From the NCBI GenBank assembly GCA_030844895.1, contig JAUTDX010002173.1, forward strand, positions 1-64,000: DNA of 64,000 nt, written 5' to 3'. The notes under the pieces were generated by a model, which saw only the letters and a program-made list of their open reading frames with translations, was not told the origin of the DNA and searched no databases. Source of the DNA: Ambrosia x helenae (taxonomy: Eukaryota; Streptophyta; Magnoliopsida; Asterales; Asteraceae). Shown here one piece after another: positions 33,545 through 45,397 of this stretch (positions within the stretch are counted from its first letter, which is position 1; every line of letters begins with the position of its first letter). The position numbers were made by a program, and so were the translations under genes.

Positions 33545-36400
33545 CATAGGGATTTTGATGGGACGGGGCTTCCGAAAATTATTCTTATGAATAAGTTTAG
33601 GAAGATTCGACAGGGGATTATTGAATGGAGGAAAAAAGCTTCGGGCAATGAAGTTGAGGAGGAAGTGAAGTTGAAGTAAGACCTCCTTGAGTTGGATGCC
33701 ATGATTGAAGATAGCGACTTGACGGAAGTGCAACAATGGATCTATGTTGAAGCCAATAAAAAGTTAAAAGAATTGGAAGAATGTAAAACCAAAGATCCTA
33801 AACAAAAAGCACGGGTTCGTTGGGCCCATGATGGTGATGAAAACAAGAGTTTTTCCATGGTGTAGTGAATAAACGGAAGGTCTCTAATTGTATTCCTGGT
33901 GTGACAGTTAATGGTAGTTGGGTTTTTAAACCATCAGAAGTGAAAAAAGAAGTTCTCGGCTTCTTTAAGAAGTGGTTTGTTGAAGATCTTGAGAGTTGTC
34001 ATTCCTTGGAGTGTTACGGTATTAAACATTTATCCGAGGAGGATGCGGAGGTTCTCGCGAAGTCATTTTCTGAAGAAGAGATTAAGGAAGCGGTGTTTGA
34101 GTGTGGTGGTGATAAAGCGTCGGGCCCGGATGGTTTCAACTTTAGATTTGTGAAGCGGTTTTGTTTGTTATTTGCAGCCGATTTTGTAGAGATCCAACAA
34201 TTCTTTTCGGAAACCGGTATTATTAATAGGGGATCGAGTCTTCGTTTATTACGTTGGTTCCAAAAGTTAGTGATCCGGTTCATCATGGTGAATATCATCC
34301 GATTAATCTTATTGGAGTCATTAGTAAGGTTATTTCTAAGACCCTTGCTAATCGTCTCAAGAAGGTTATTGGGAAAATTACATATGAAACGCAATTGACA
34401 TTTTTATCGGGGAGGTATATTCGTGACGGGCGTCTAATTATTAATGAAATTTTCTTCTTGGCGAATAGGATGGGAAAAGAGTTATTTTTGTTCAAAACTG
34501 ATTTTGAGAAAGCTTATAACAATGTTCATTGGGAGTTCTTATTATCGGTCATGCGACAAATGAAGTTCCCTGAAGTGTGGTGTAGGTGGATTTAAGGAAT
34601 TTTATCTTCAGCTCGTTCATCAATTCTTGTTAATGGCTCCATGACGTTTGAGTTTAGTTGTGAGAAAGGTATTCATTAAGGGGATCCGATTTCTCCTTAT
34701 CTCTTTATTTTAGTGATGGAGGCGTTGTCTTGTGTGATACGAAAGGCATGTGATAGTTGATCTTTTGACGGGGTGTGCCTTCTATTTGGGGGACCAATTA
34801 TTTCTTATCTTCTGTATGCAGATGACACGATTGTTATGGGTGACTGGTCCCAATTTAATTTTAAGGATCTGAAGAGGATTTTGTGCATCTTTCACTTGTG
34901 CTCTGGGCTCTGGATTAACTTGCAAAAATCGAATTTATTCGGGGTAGGTAAGAATATGGAAAAAGTAGTTTCAAAGGTGAGTGGTTTGGGTTGTAGACCG
35001 GGGGTGACTCCGTTTAAATATTTGGGAATACAAGTGGGTGCTAATATGAGTTGTATTGGTAATTGGGACCCGGTTGTTGATGTGTTCAAGAAAAGGTTGT
35101 CGAGATGGAAGGCTAGTGTCTTATCTATGGGTGGAAGGGTTATTCTCATTAAGGCGGTTCTCGAAAGTCTCCCGACTTATTACTTCTCATTATATAAAGC
35201 TTTGGTAGCCATGATTAACAAACTTGAAGCAATTATTAAGTGGTTTCTTTGGGTTGGAAATGATGAAAGAAATAAGGTACATTGGCTTGCATGGGACAAG
35301 GTAACGAAACTGAAAATAAACGGGGGTTTGGGCCTATGTAAACTTGAGGAAAGTAACAATGCCTTGATATTAAAATGGTTATGGAGGTATCGGTTAGAAC
35401 ACGATGCGCTTTGGAGGAAGGTAATTGATGCGGTGCACGGATCGATAAGAAAATAGGTTGCAATAAACGCTTTTCGGGCACTTGGAGTAAACTTGTTTCC
35501 TTTGGTTCTTGATTAAAGGTCCAAGGTAATTGCTTCGTAAATATGATTCGTGGGATAGTGGGTAATGGTAATAAGGTGAAGTTTTGGATTGATCCGTGGC
35601 TAACATGTGAACCATTTAAAACATTATATCCTAATTTGTTTCGACTTGAGGAAACAAATGGTGCTCGGCGACGGATAGAGTTGGAATGGATACTGATCGA
35701 AGTATCATTAGTTGGAATTGGAAGTCATATCCCTCCACTAGTATCGAAGTGGACAATCTCATTGAGGTTCACAGAAAGCTTGCAACAGTAAACCTCCAAA
35801 GAAAAGAAAATGGTTGGGCTTGGAATCAAGGGTATTCTTCCGAATACGCAGTTAGGGAGATAAGGAAATGGCTGACAAGCAATGACTTGAGGGACGATAA
35901 TATGTGTTTTAATTGGTGTAAATGGTTACCTAATAAATGTAATATATTTATTATGTGGAGGGCGAAGATGGATAGGATCCCGACGCAAAGTGCGTTTCGA
36001 AAGAGGAATATTTGTGTGGGAGATGGCTTGTGTGTCTTTTGTGGTGAAGCCAAAGAGACCTCAGATCATTTGTTTTCGGTGTGCAGATTGTTGTGTGGTG
36101 TTTGGCTTGGCATATCGGCTTGGTGTAAGATTTCTCCATTCTTCGTGTTCTCGACTAATGATATTATTCCATTAGTTAATTATTTGGGAGGTTCAGAGAC
36201 AAAGAAAGAGGCTTTTTATGGTGTTCTTATCTTATCGTGTTGGCGAATCTGGAAGGTTAGGAATGAGAAGATTTTTGCATGTAATAATACGGATTGATGT
36301 AATTTTCTTTTCCTATATATAACTTTGATTTTGGCAGTTTATCTTTACCTTGGAGATAGACCGCTTTAATTTGTTTGCGAATGAAGTTTGCCTTAAAAAA
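33545..36400 (+). pseudogene. 5'-truncated L1-type LINE, reverse transcriptase and zf-RVT
   Basis: The domains are in order. A linker runs 33,550-34,000 (RVRWAHDGDENK, then VNKRKVSNCIPGV). Reverse transcriptase runs from about 34,080, with KASGPDGFN, YHPINLIGVISKVISK, FKTDFEKAYNNVHW, DPISPYLFILVMEAL and YLLYADDTIV near 34,800. A thumb-like region extends to 35,456. A zinc-binding region follows at 35,900-36,100, with CVFCGEAKETSDHLFSVC. The endonuclease is absent, so it is 5' truncated, the usual fate of a LINE copy. Stops and frameshifts occur near 33,680, 33,860, 34,250, 34,595, 34,680 and 35,456. The 3' tail holds GAAGTTTGCC and an A-run at about 36,388-36,401. It lies 1.3 kb before the TOPLESS start codon, on the same strand. 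Confidence 0.9.
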
Positions 36401-36401
36401 A

Positions 36402-36940
36402 CAAATTATCCTAACCCTTTAATGCAAATAGGTTTAAATTAAAAAATCCAAAAGTTTGATGACGATTACATTTCATTTTTGGGTGGAAAAAGAAAGTAAT
36501 TTCCAAAATCAATCAATTCTTAAATCTTAAATAACCTAAAATATAAATGCTAAGTGGGGTCCACAACAACAAACACCATCCGTGAGGTCGTCCACACCAG
36601 ATCACCTCCCAAAAAAGTAAACAAAATACCTTTACAAAAGAAAGCCCGAAAATCGTGCCACACATATATCACTAAACATTTTATTTAAATCATAATAATC
36701 CAAATCCCTTATACGAATACGTCTTTCTGCTTATTATCTCAACACTGATAAGCACACGTACTTATCATATCCCTAATTCCTTTCTCTATCATCTCGTACC
36801 ACTCGTTGTATTTATATCTTGTCTTCTATGGTTCTTCGCTTCACACCTCTTTCCTTTCTCTCTCTCTCTCTTCCCAACCACTTTCTCTCTCTAAAATATA
36901 TATATATAATAATAATATATAGATAGATAGATAGAGGGAG
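36402..36940 (+). promoter_or_regulatory. probable promoter region of the TOPLESS-family gene
   Basis: Between the LINE tail and the repeat-bearing leader. It holds a CT-rich run (TTTCTCTCTCTCTC near 36,857-36,875) followed by an AT/GATA microsatellite at about 36,895-36,935. No single clear TATA box can be chosen. CT-rich runs near start sites are common in plant housekeeping promoters. The transcription start is not visible in sequence alone. Confidence 0.4.
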
Positions 36941-37426
36941 AGATTGATGAATTTTTCAGTATTATTCTGTTCGATCTGTTCTTCTTTAATTTCTCGTCGT
37001 TTGAATAACGTTACTTTCTCTCTCTACAATAATTTCTCTCTCTAGAAATCCCTAATATATATAGAGAAAGAGATTGATGAAATTTTCTCAGTAGAAAGTG
37101 TTTTATTTAATTCGATCTGTAACTTATTATTTCAATTTCTCGTCGTTCGACTCACCTTACTTTCTCTCTCTACAACCACTTTCTCTCTCTCTCTAGAAAT
37201 TCCTAACATACGTGAAATTTTTCTCAGTAATTTGATCTGTTTTTTTCTTCTTCTTCTTCTTCTGATTTCTCGTTGTTCGAATCATTTTACTTTCTCTCTC
37301 TAGAAATCGGTAAAAAATACAGAGAGATTTTGATGAATTTTTCTCAGTAGGAAGTGTTGTTTTTCAATTCGATCTCTTATTATTATTATTATTATTGTTT
37401 CGGTTTCTCGTTGTTTGAATCAAAAG
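36940..37426 (+). repeat. ~120-bp tandem repeat in the TOPLESS 5' leader
   Basis: Four diverged units, each with the order GATGAATTTTTCTCAG, TTCGATCTGTT, TTTCTCGTCGTTCGAA and ACTTTCTCTCTCTAGAAAT. They start near 36,943, 37,071, 37,200 and 37,326. The last ends at TTTGAATCAAAAG, followed by GTAATG, a good 5' splice site, so the leader probably has an intron closing at GCTTGCAG (37,730). The copies contain TTC and TTA microsatellites. The repeat probably makes the leader longer and may vary between individuals. Confidence 0.7.
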
Positions 37427-37743
37427 GTAATGAACGTCCTGTATTATTATTATTTATTTATTTATTATTATTATTATTATTATTGTTGTTGTTATTATTG
37501 TTATTTAATTGTTGACGGTTGTTATAGGGTTATAGATTACGCATCTAGTGATTAATAACATCGATTGTGTGGATTATTTTTAGGAATTTTAGGGCTTTTT
37601 GTTGTTGAGTTGTTTAGCTGAATTTTATATGAGTAATTGTTGGATAAATTTGAGCTGCTAGTGATTTGTTGTTTTGATTTGTTTTGGTTATTTATTTATG
37701 ATTTGTTTTGGAATTTTATTTTGCTTGCAGATTTGGTAAAGTT

Positions 37744-40700
37744 ATGTCTTCTCTAAGCAGAGAGCTTGTGTTTTTGATTCTTCAGTTTCTAGATGAAGAG
37801 AAGTTCAAGGAAACTGTCCATAGGTAGTGTTTAAACTTTAAATTTTTTTTTTTTTTTTAAACTTTAAATATAATAATAATAATAATATATATATATATAA
37901 TAATTTGCCAACTTTTTTTTTGTGTTACCTTTATTTTGTAGATTTTGTTTGTAAATCAGATTTTTTTTTTCGCCTAAATTTGTGGCTGTTAACTGATATT
38001 TATTAATTGTTCTGTTGTGGAGGTTGGAGCAAGAATCAGGGTTTTTCTTCAATATGCGTTATTTTGAAGAAATGGTGACAAATGGTGAATGGGATGAGGT
38101 GGAGAAGTATCTATCTGGATTCACAAAGGTGGATGATAACAGATACTCAATGAAAATCTTCTTCGAGATACGGAAACAGAAGTATCTCGAATCCCTAGAC
38201 AAGTATGTTGATACGCGCTTAACTTAACTATAATGTCATTAATATTGTGATGATATTTATAGAGTTAACGATGCTAGATTTTTATAATCTGTTGAATTTG
38301 TAGGAAGGATCGTTCTAAAGCCGTTGACATTTTAGTGAAGGATTTGAAAGTGTTTTCTGCGTTTAATGAGGATCTTTTTAAAGAAATAACTCAGCTTTTG
38401 ACTCTAGATAACTTCAGGTGTGTAATAGTTACCTAATCCATTTTGAGTTTTGTTGTAAAAGGTCGAAAATTTTGGCGTAAAAAGTAAATACATGGGTACA
38501 GGGATAATGAACAATTATCAAAATACGGAGAAACCAAGTCTGCTAGGGGGATAATGTTGGGTGAGCTAAAGAAGTTGATTGAAGCAAATCCCCTGTTTCG
38601 TGACAAGTTAAACTTTCCAAGCTTAAAGAACTCAAGACTTCGAACACTTATTAACCAAAGGTTCATATCTTTATACATTTCTAGCTTTCGATTTCTTTAA
38701 TAACATCAGCTTCTATTGACACTTAACTACAAATTGTAGTCTGAATTGGCAACACCAGCTTTGTAAAAACCCGAAGCCGAACCCAGACATCAAAACACTG
38801 TTTGTTGACCATTCTTGTGGGCAGTCACAGCCAAATGGTGCTCGGGCCCCATCTCCGGTAACTAATCCATTATTGGGCTCTGTACCAAAGCCTGCGGGCT
38901 TCCCACCTTTGGGTGCTCACGTTGTAAGTGAATTAGGCTTTTATTTACAGTCATTTGAAGTTTTAGTTCAAACTGAGTTAACCTCACATCTTTTTTATGT
39001 GCAATAAGCCTTTTCAGCCTGCACCTGCACCTCTGCCATCATCTCTTGCTGGTTGGATGGCAAATCCAGCTGTGCCTCATCCGTCAGTTTCTACGGTCCC
39101 TATTGGGTTCACCCCACCTAATAATGCTGGTATGTGTATTTTTAGCTCGACCAACTTCATGCAATTATTTAGTTTAGTATTTTTGATAAAAGTATATAGG
39201 TAGACTGTGCAATGTTTCTGAATATGATTTGCTGTTTCTTGTTCTATATCACATTGAAGCTTTGTTGAAGCGACCTAGGACTCCTCCCGGACCTCCCCCC
39301 AACAATCCAGCTCTAGATTATCAAACAGCTGATTCTGAACACGCTTTGAAGAGAACACGTACATTTGGGATATCCGATGAAGTATGACATACTTTCCTTA
39401 TTCTCTCCCTTTTTATAAGGAAGGATCCTTGAACATTTTTAGAAACTATAATTCTTCATTGTCAAAGTTCTATTCTCCTTAATCTTTACATGCGTGTAAA
39501 CCTACATTTTAGAAGTAAGATACTATACTGATTAATTATTCCAACTAGTCTGTGTCTTTTAAGAAAAAAATATGTCTGGTTTTCCTTTTATGACATGGGT
39601 CAACATTCGGTGGATACTAAAAGCTGATGCATCTCTGATGTTCTTAGCAGGTCAATCATATGCCTGTAAATATGTTACCTGTTGCTTATATGGGTCAAAG
39701 TCATGGCCAAAGCTCTTACTCGTCTGATGATTTGCCCAAGACTGTGGTCATGTCCCTAAACCAGGGATCTTTAGTCAAAAGTATGGATTTTCATCCGTTA
39801 CAGCAAATTCTGCTTCTTGGTTAGTGCTTACTTCACATTTAATTTATTTATCAAACTTCTGGTCTTCTGTGGCTTATGCTTTAAAAAAATATTACTGCTT
39901 CAAATTGGTAAAATATTTGTATTTTATTGTCTATTTTGATAAATATTAGTTGGAACTAGCAATGGAGACATCATGTTATGGGAAGTTGGTAGCAGGGAGA
40001 AGCTTGCTCACAAGAATTTCAAGATTTGGGATATTAGCGTTCTTGCGATGCCTTTGCAGGTTCATGTCTGAACATTAGTTGTTTATATGTTATGTTGAGA
40101 AATGTTCCTTTGTAATGCTTTAGGGTATTTTTTTTGTGAAGTGATAATTTTGCACTTTGGGTATTTCAACTTGACGTTTTGACTTCTGTTTGCAATAGGC
40201 ATCTTTCACCAGTGATAGTACTGCATCAATAAATCGTGTAACCTGGAGTCCTGATGGAACACTGTGTGGTAATATTGATGCTTACCTTTTTTTTTTCAAT
40301 AAGTGTGCAGTAGCAGGTAGCATGTATTATTACCTCAATCTCAATTAACCTAAACAATTATCATTTCTTCCATATAGGTGTTGCATTCTCAAAGCACATT
40401 GTGCAGATATACTCCTATCATGGCGCTGATGATCTCAGAAATCACTTGGAGGTTTGTCTTGTTTAATCTTCAGGTTTTGCTTGTCTAGTTTAAGTGGTGA
40501 CAGGTGGTGTTTGTTGTAACCGTCACTTTTTTTGGTTGTACAGATTGAGGCTCATGGTGGCAGTGTCAACGATCTTGCTTTCTCTTACCCGAACAAACAA
40601 CTTTGCATTGTGACTTGTGGTGAGGATCGATTGATAAAGGTTTGTCCTTTACCCATGTTTCTTTTCTCATTAAAATCTTACGGTATTGAATTTATTTATA

Positions 40701-43700
40701 TATAATATTAATTTTTTTAATATAGGTCTGGGATGCAGTAACAGGGGCAAAACAGTTTCAATTTGAGGGTCATGAAGCACCTGTCTATTCTATATGTCCA
40801 CATTTCAAGGAAACCATTCAGGTATAATCAGTCTAATTGTTATGCAATCCTTTTCCATGCATTGACCAGCAGCTGCTAATTTGTTTATTTTTAATTATAT
40901 ATGTGTACCAGTTTATATTCTCTACAGCAATCGATGGGAAAATAAAGGCTTGGTTGTATGATAATGTGGGTTCCAGGGTGGACTATGATGCACCAGGTCA
41001 TTCATCCACTACCATGGCATATAGCACCGATGGAACAAGGTTTAAAATTCTATCTTCTTTTGTTTATCTATTTATGTGGCAAATGCAACTCATTTAATTT
41101 TAAATTGGTCAGTTTGGATTAAATTATCTCTTGAGCAGGTCAAACGAGTAATATAAAAATAATTGGCGTAAAACCTTGTGAAGCATTTATTAAAAAGTTG
41201 GATTATTATTGAAAAATCATATGTTTCGTGTCAAGCCAACTGAATTTAATTTTGGGCCTGGAGGCATATTCTGCCTCCCTATATTAATTACAATATGTAT
41301 ATGATGTTATTTACATAACTAATTGGTAAAATGAAAAACATTAGCTAAAAAGGAAACAGGTCAAACATGTCGAAAGTTACCTAAAGTGTATTTTCAGTGC
41401 GTAAAACCTCTGAAGTAATTTTATTTAAAAATTATATTATATTAATATGAAATAATTTCAATTTTTGCAATCACATATGACATAGTTTGTTTATAAAATA
41501 TCTTAGACAATTTGTTTTTGGTTGGCCTGACCTGTAAGAAAACCTACTTGTTATCCCACTTGCCTGACCTGCACATTTGCCACCTGTGCTCTATTGTGTG
41601 TATGGCATGAAGGTCTATCCTGGCCATCAAATGATGTTATTTAATATATTTATCTGACGCTATTTGCACAATTGATAGGTTATTCTCATGTGGAACAAAT
41701 AAAGATGGAGATTCATACATCGTTGAATGGAATGAAAGTGAGGGAGCTGTGAAACGTACTTATAACGGGCTTGGTAAACGATCTGTTGACGTTGTGCAGT
41801 TTGATACTACCAAGAATCGTTTCCTTGCAGCTGGCGATGAATTTATGGTTAAATTCTGGGATATGGATAATGTGAACTTATTGACAACAACTGACGCTGA
41901 TGGTGGTTTGCATGTACGCATCAGATTCTTTAATTTGATATATAACCTGAGAGTTTCCATAGTTGGTACTTGGTGGGCAGGGGGAGTTGTCTTATGGGTT
42001 CAAATTGGTAATTTGTGCAGGTCAAAAGGTTGGGTTAGGCTGGGTTGACCAGAAACACTGTTTTTCCTAATATTTTCAATAAGTTAGCCTATCAAATATG
42101 ATCACAATAACTGTATTTAAAAATCCGAAAGTTTGAACAAAATGAGTTAGGAGGATTTATGCATTTGAAAGCTCACCCGTTTGATTCCCACGACCTTTTT
42201 TTTATAGCGTAAAAATAGCCTAAATAGGTCCATTATCAAGTAAACGGGTTGAATCACCAGAAATAAACTTTTTTTTAGGTGTTGATGACATAATGTATCT
42301 GCAGGCTTCTCCTTGCATTAGATTTAACAAAGAAGGGATTCTGTTGGCTGTATCAACAAATGATAATGGGATCAAGGTTCTTGCTAATCAAGATGGGCTT
42401 AGGTTGCTAAGAACAATGGAGAGTCGACCTTTTGATGCTTCTAGGGTTGCATCTGCATCTATGGTGAAGGTAATTCAGTTTTTAGATTATGCTAGTCACC
42501 TCTTCTAGTTATTGTTGTATGGTGTCTTACTGAAATGCTCCACACATATACAGCCCCCCTTGATGACCATGTTTGGTGCTGCTGCTGCTGCTAACCCATC
42601 TGTGGGACCCAGTATTATGGATAGGGTAACACCAATGCCTCCAATGTTGGCTATGGTGAGCATCTCTTTATTTTTTGACAGTCAGTATGGACAGAGTTCT
42701 ATATATGGATTATTTTTGTTTGTGGTCGCTTATCATGACTCAGAGCATTTACAACCCATCCCCCATTTCAACCCCATTCTTAAAATTTAAGAAAATCATA
42801 CAAAAACCTCACTTCATCCCATCCCTCATCCCCATACCCCATTCTTAAATTTTAGAAAAATCTTTTGAGAACCTCCATATTTAGGGGCTTCTATACCTCC
42901 CCCACTTTCTTCATATAAGAGAAAGTTATAATAAAACAAAATAGTTGTAGGTAATATTACAAGTAGAAGAAAAGAAAAAAATAATAAAAAAAGCTTATAG
43001 GGGATATGAATGGGGAATGGGATGTGGAGTGTTTTTAGAATGTAAGAAATAAATTTAGGAAATAGTGATTTTTCGATAAATTATAGAAATTATGGACAGA
43101 GTTCTATATATGGATTATTTTTGTTTGTGGTCAGTGGTCACTTGTCATGACTCATGAAGTTAAATCTTTCCTTGTGGGGTGTTCTTGTAGAATGGTGACA
43201 ATCGGAGCCCGATTGATGTAAAACCCAGAATCGTAGATGAGGCTATGGAAAAATCTAGAACATGGAAATTAACAGAAATTACCGAACCGTCACAGTGTCG
43301 CTCCTTAAGGCTTCCTGATAGTACATCTTCAGCAATGCGGGTATTACTTTTTTTTTCAGCTTTATAATCATGTTGCTGTTTCTTTAAATTTTTTAATCTT
43401 TTCTACAAATCTTGAGTACTTATCAAGAGTGGATTTGCTTACATTAATCAGTAGTGGCAGTTTTAGTAAAATTGGCTCGACTTTTTTTCATCTTTTTGTT
43501 CACATGGTTTGTGTTACAGGTTTCAAGACTGATATACACAAATTCGGGACTTGGTATATTGGCTCTAGCAGCTAATGCTGTCCATAAACTATGGAAATGG
43601 CAAAGAAGTGATCGTGGTTCAACTGGGAAGGTATTAATAATTCATATTCATTTAGCATTTGTATATCAAGACAAGAAATCACAAAAAAATAAAAACTAAA

Positions 43701-45359
43701 ACCAATAAAAGTGTTTCGGTCTTGTGCCATTTTATGTTTGATTTCCAATTTAAAATCTTTATTTACAAACCAAACAGTGGCCAAGCCAGATTCATTTCTA
43801 TATCCCTTCCATAAATTTGTGTTCTGACTTCTGACACGTCTTAATTACTATATTTAGGCTACTGCTAGTGTGATTCCTCAGCTATGGCAACCAGCAAGTG
43901 GTATATTGATGACCAATGATATTAGTGATACAAACCCTGAAGATGCTGTTCCATGTTTTGCATTGTCAAAGAATGACTCATATGTTACGTCTGCTTCTGG
44001 AGGGAAAATTTCTTTGTTTAATATGATGACGTTTAAGGTTGGTTATATTTTTACCTTATAAATATCCACTTTTATCTCAACAACACATATATGATATAAC
44101 CTGGTTTGTGTTTAATTCTGGTTATGGTTGGTTTATATTGACCAACAGCAGATGCTTTTTTGGCTGTTAGTTATTAAATTGTATGCCTACTTTTTATTTA
44201 TCTCCTCTTGGTGAATCTGCTAGAGGCAAAAAATTGGGTGAGTTGGGCATAGGTCAAAACATGTGATTCTTTACTACGCATTCAAATGGACTGGGTTTCC
44301 AGTACGCTTGTTGTCCAGTTTTTAGTAATCTTTAATTATTTCAATGTACGCATTACAAAAGCATTCCTGTTGTTTGCTCTTGGCACTAACTTTTGTTAGT
44401 TACATCGAGTGCTCCTTTTTGGTCACACTTTTGATCTCTGGGACATTATACTCAACAGTCCAGCTGTTACGAGTTTTGAAAAACCATTATTACCCTTTTA
44501 AGTTATGCTTTTGGTAATCGGTTCCTTAAGTTTGTAATTAATTTATCTTTTATTCTCTAAAGAGTAACTCTTTTATCTTTTTTTTAAACTTGATTTTCTA
44601 TAATTCTATTTTATCTTTTGATTTTCAATTATTTGTTTTTAATCAAACCAATAAGAAGATTTCATTTATATGCAGACTATGACTACATTCATGTCCCCGC
44701 CGCCTGCAGCAACGTTTTTGGCATTCCATCCACAAGATAACAACATTATTGCCATTGGCATGGAGGATTCTTCAATCCACATATACAATGTCCGAGTTGG
44801 TGAGGTTGTTCATTAGATCTTGTATTCAAGAAAATTTAAAACTTTAAACTCTTTATTTAATACGCGAAGTGATGTCTTCATTGTTTATATGAACAGATCA
44901 AAACGAAGCTGAAAGGTCACCATAAACGGATTACTGGCCTGGCCTTCTCCAATGTGCTTGATGTCTTGGTATCTTCTGGTGCTGATTCTCAGGTAATTTG
45001 GTTTATTCTTATTATTTTTTAAATTAATGGCAGCAATTCGGATGTATTTGTTTATCAACGGTCGACGGATTGCTTAGTGTTCATTTATAACGAGAATGGC
45101 CAAAAAAAACTATCTTTAGTGGAAATGGGTCAAATGGGTTGGAGTTAAAAGTTGCTTAACTGTATTTTTAATGCATAAAAGATTATAAATCTTTTTAATA
45201 AAAAAGTTAAATTAAAATCAGAAAATAGCAATAAACTTCAACTAATGTTCCATCAGAGTAAATATTTATTTATTTTTTGCTGTTGGCAATTGCTGTCCAA
45301 AAATGTTTCACTTTGAGACTTTTTAAAATTTACTAAATTAACAAACAATCCTTTTAAAG

Positions 45360-45397
<38 letters not shown>

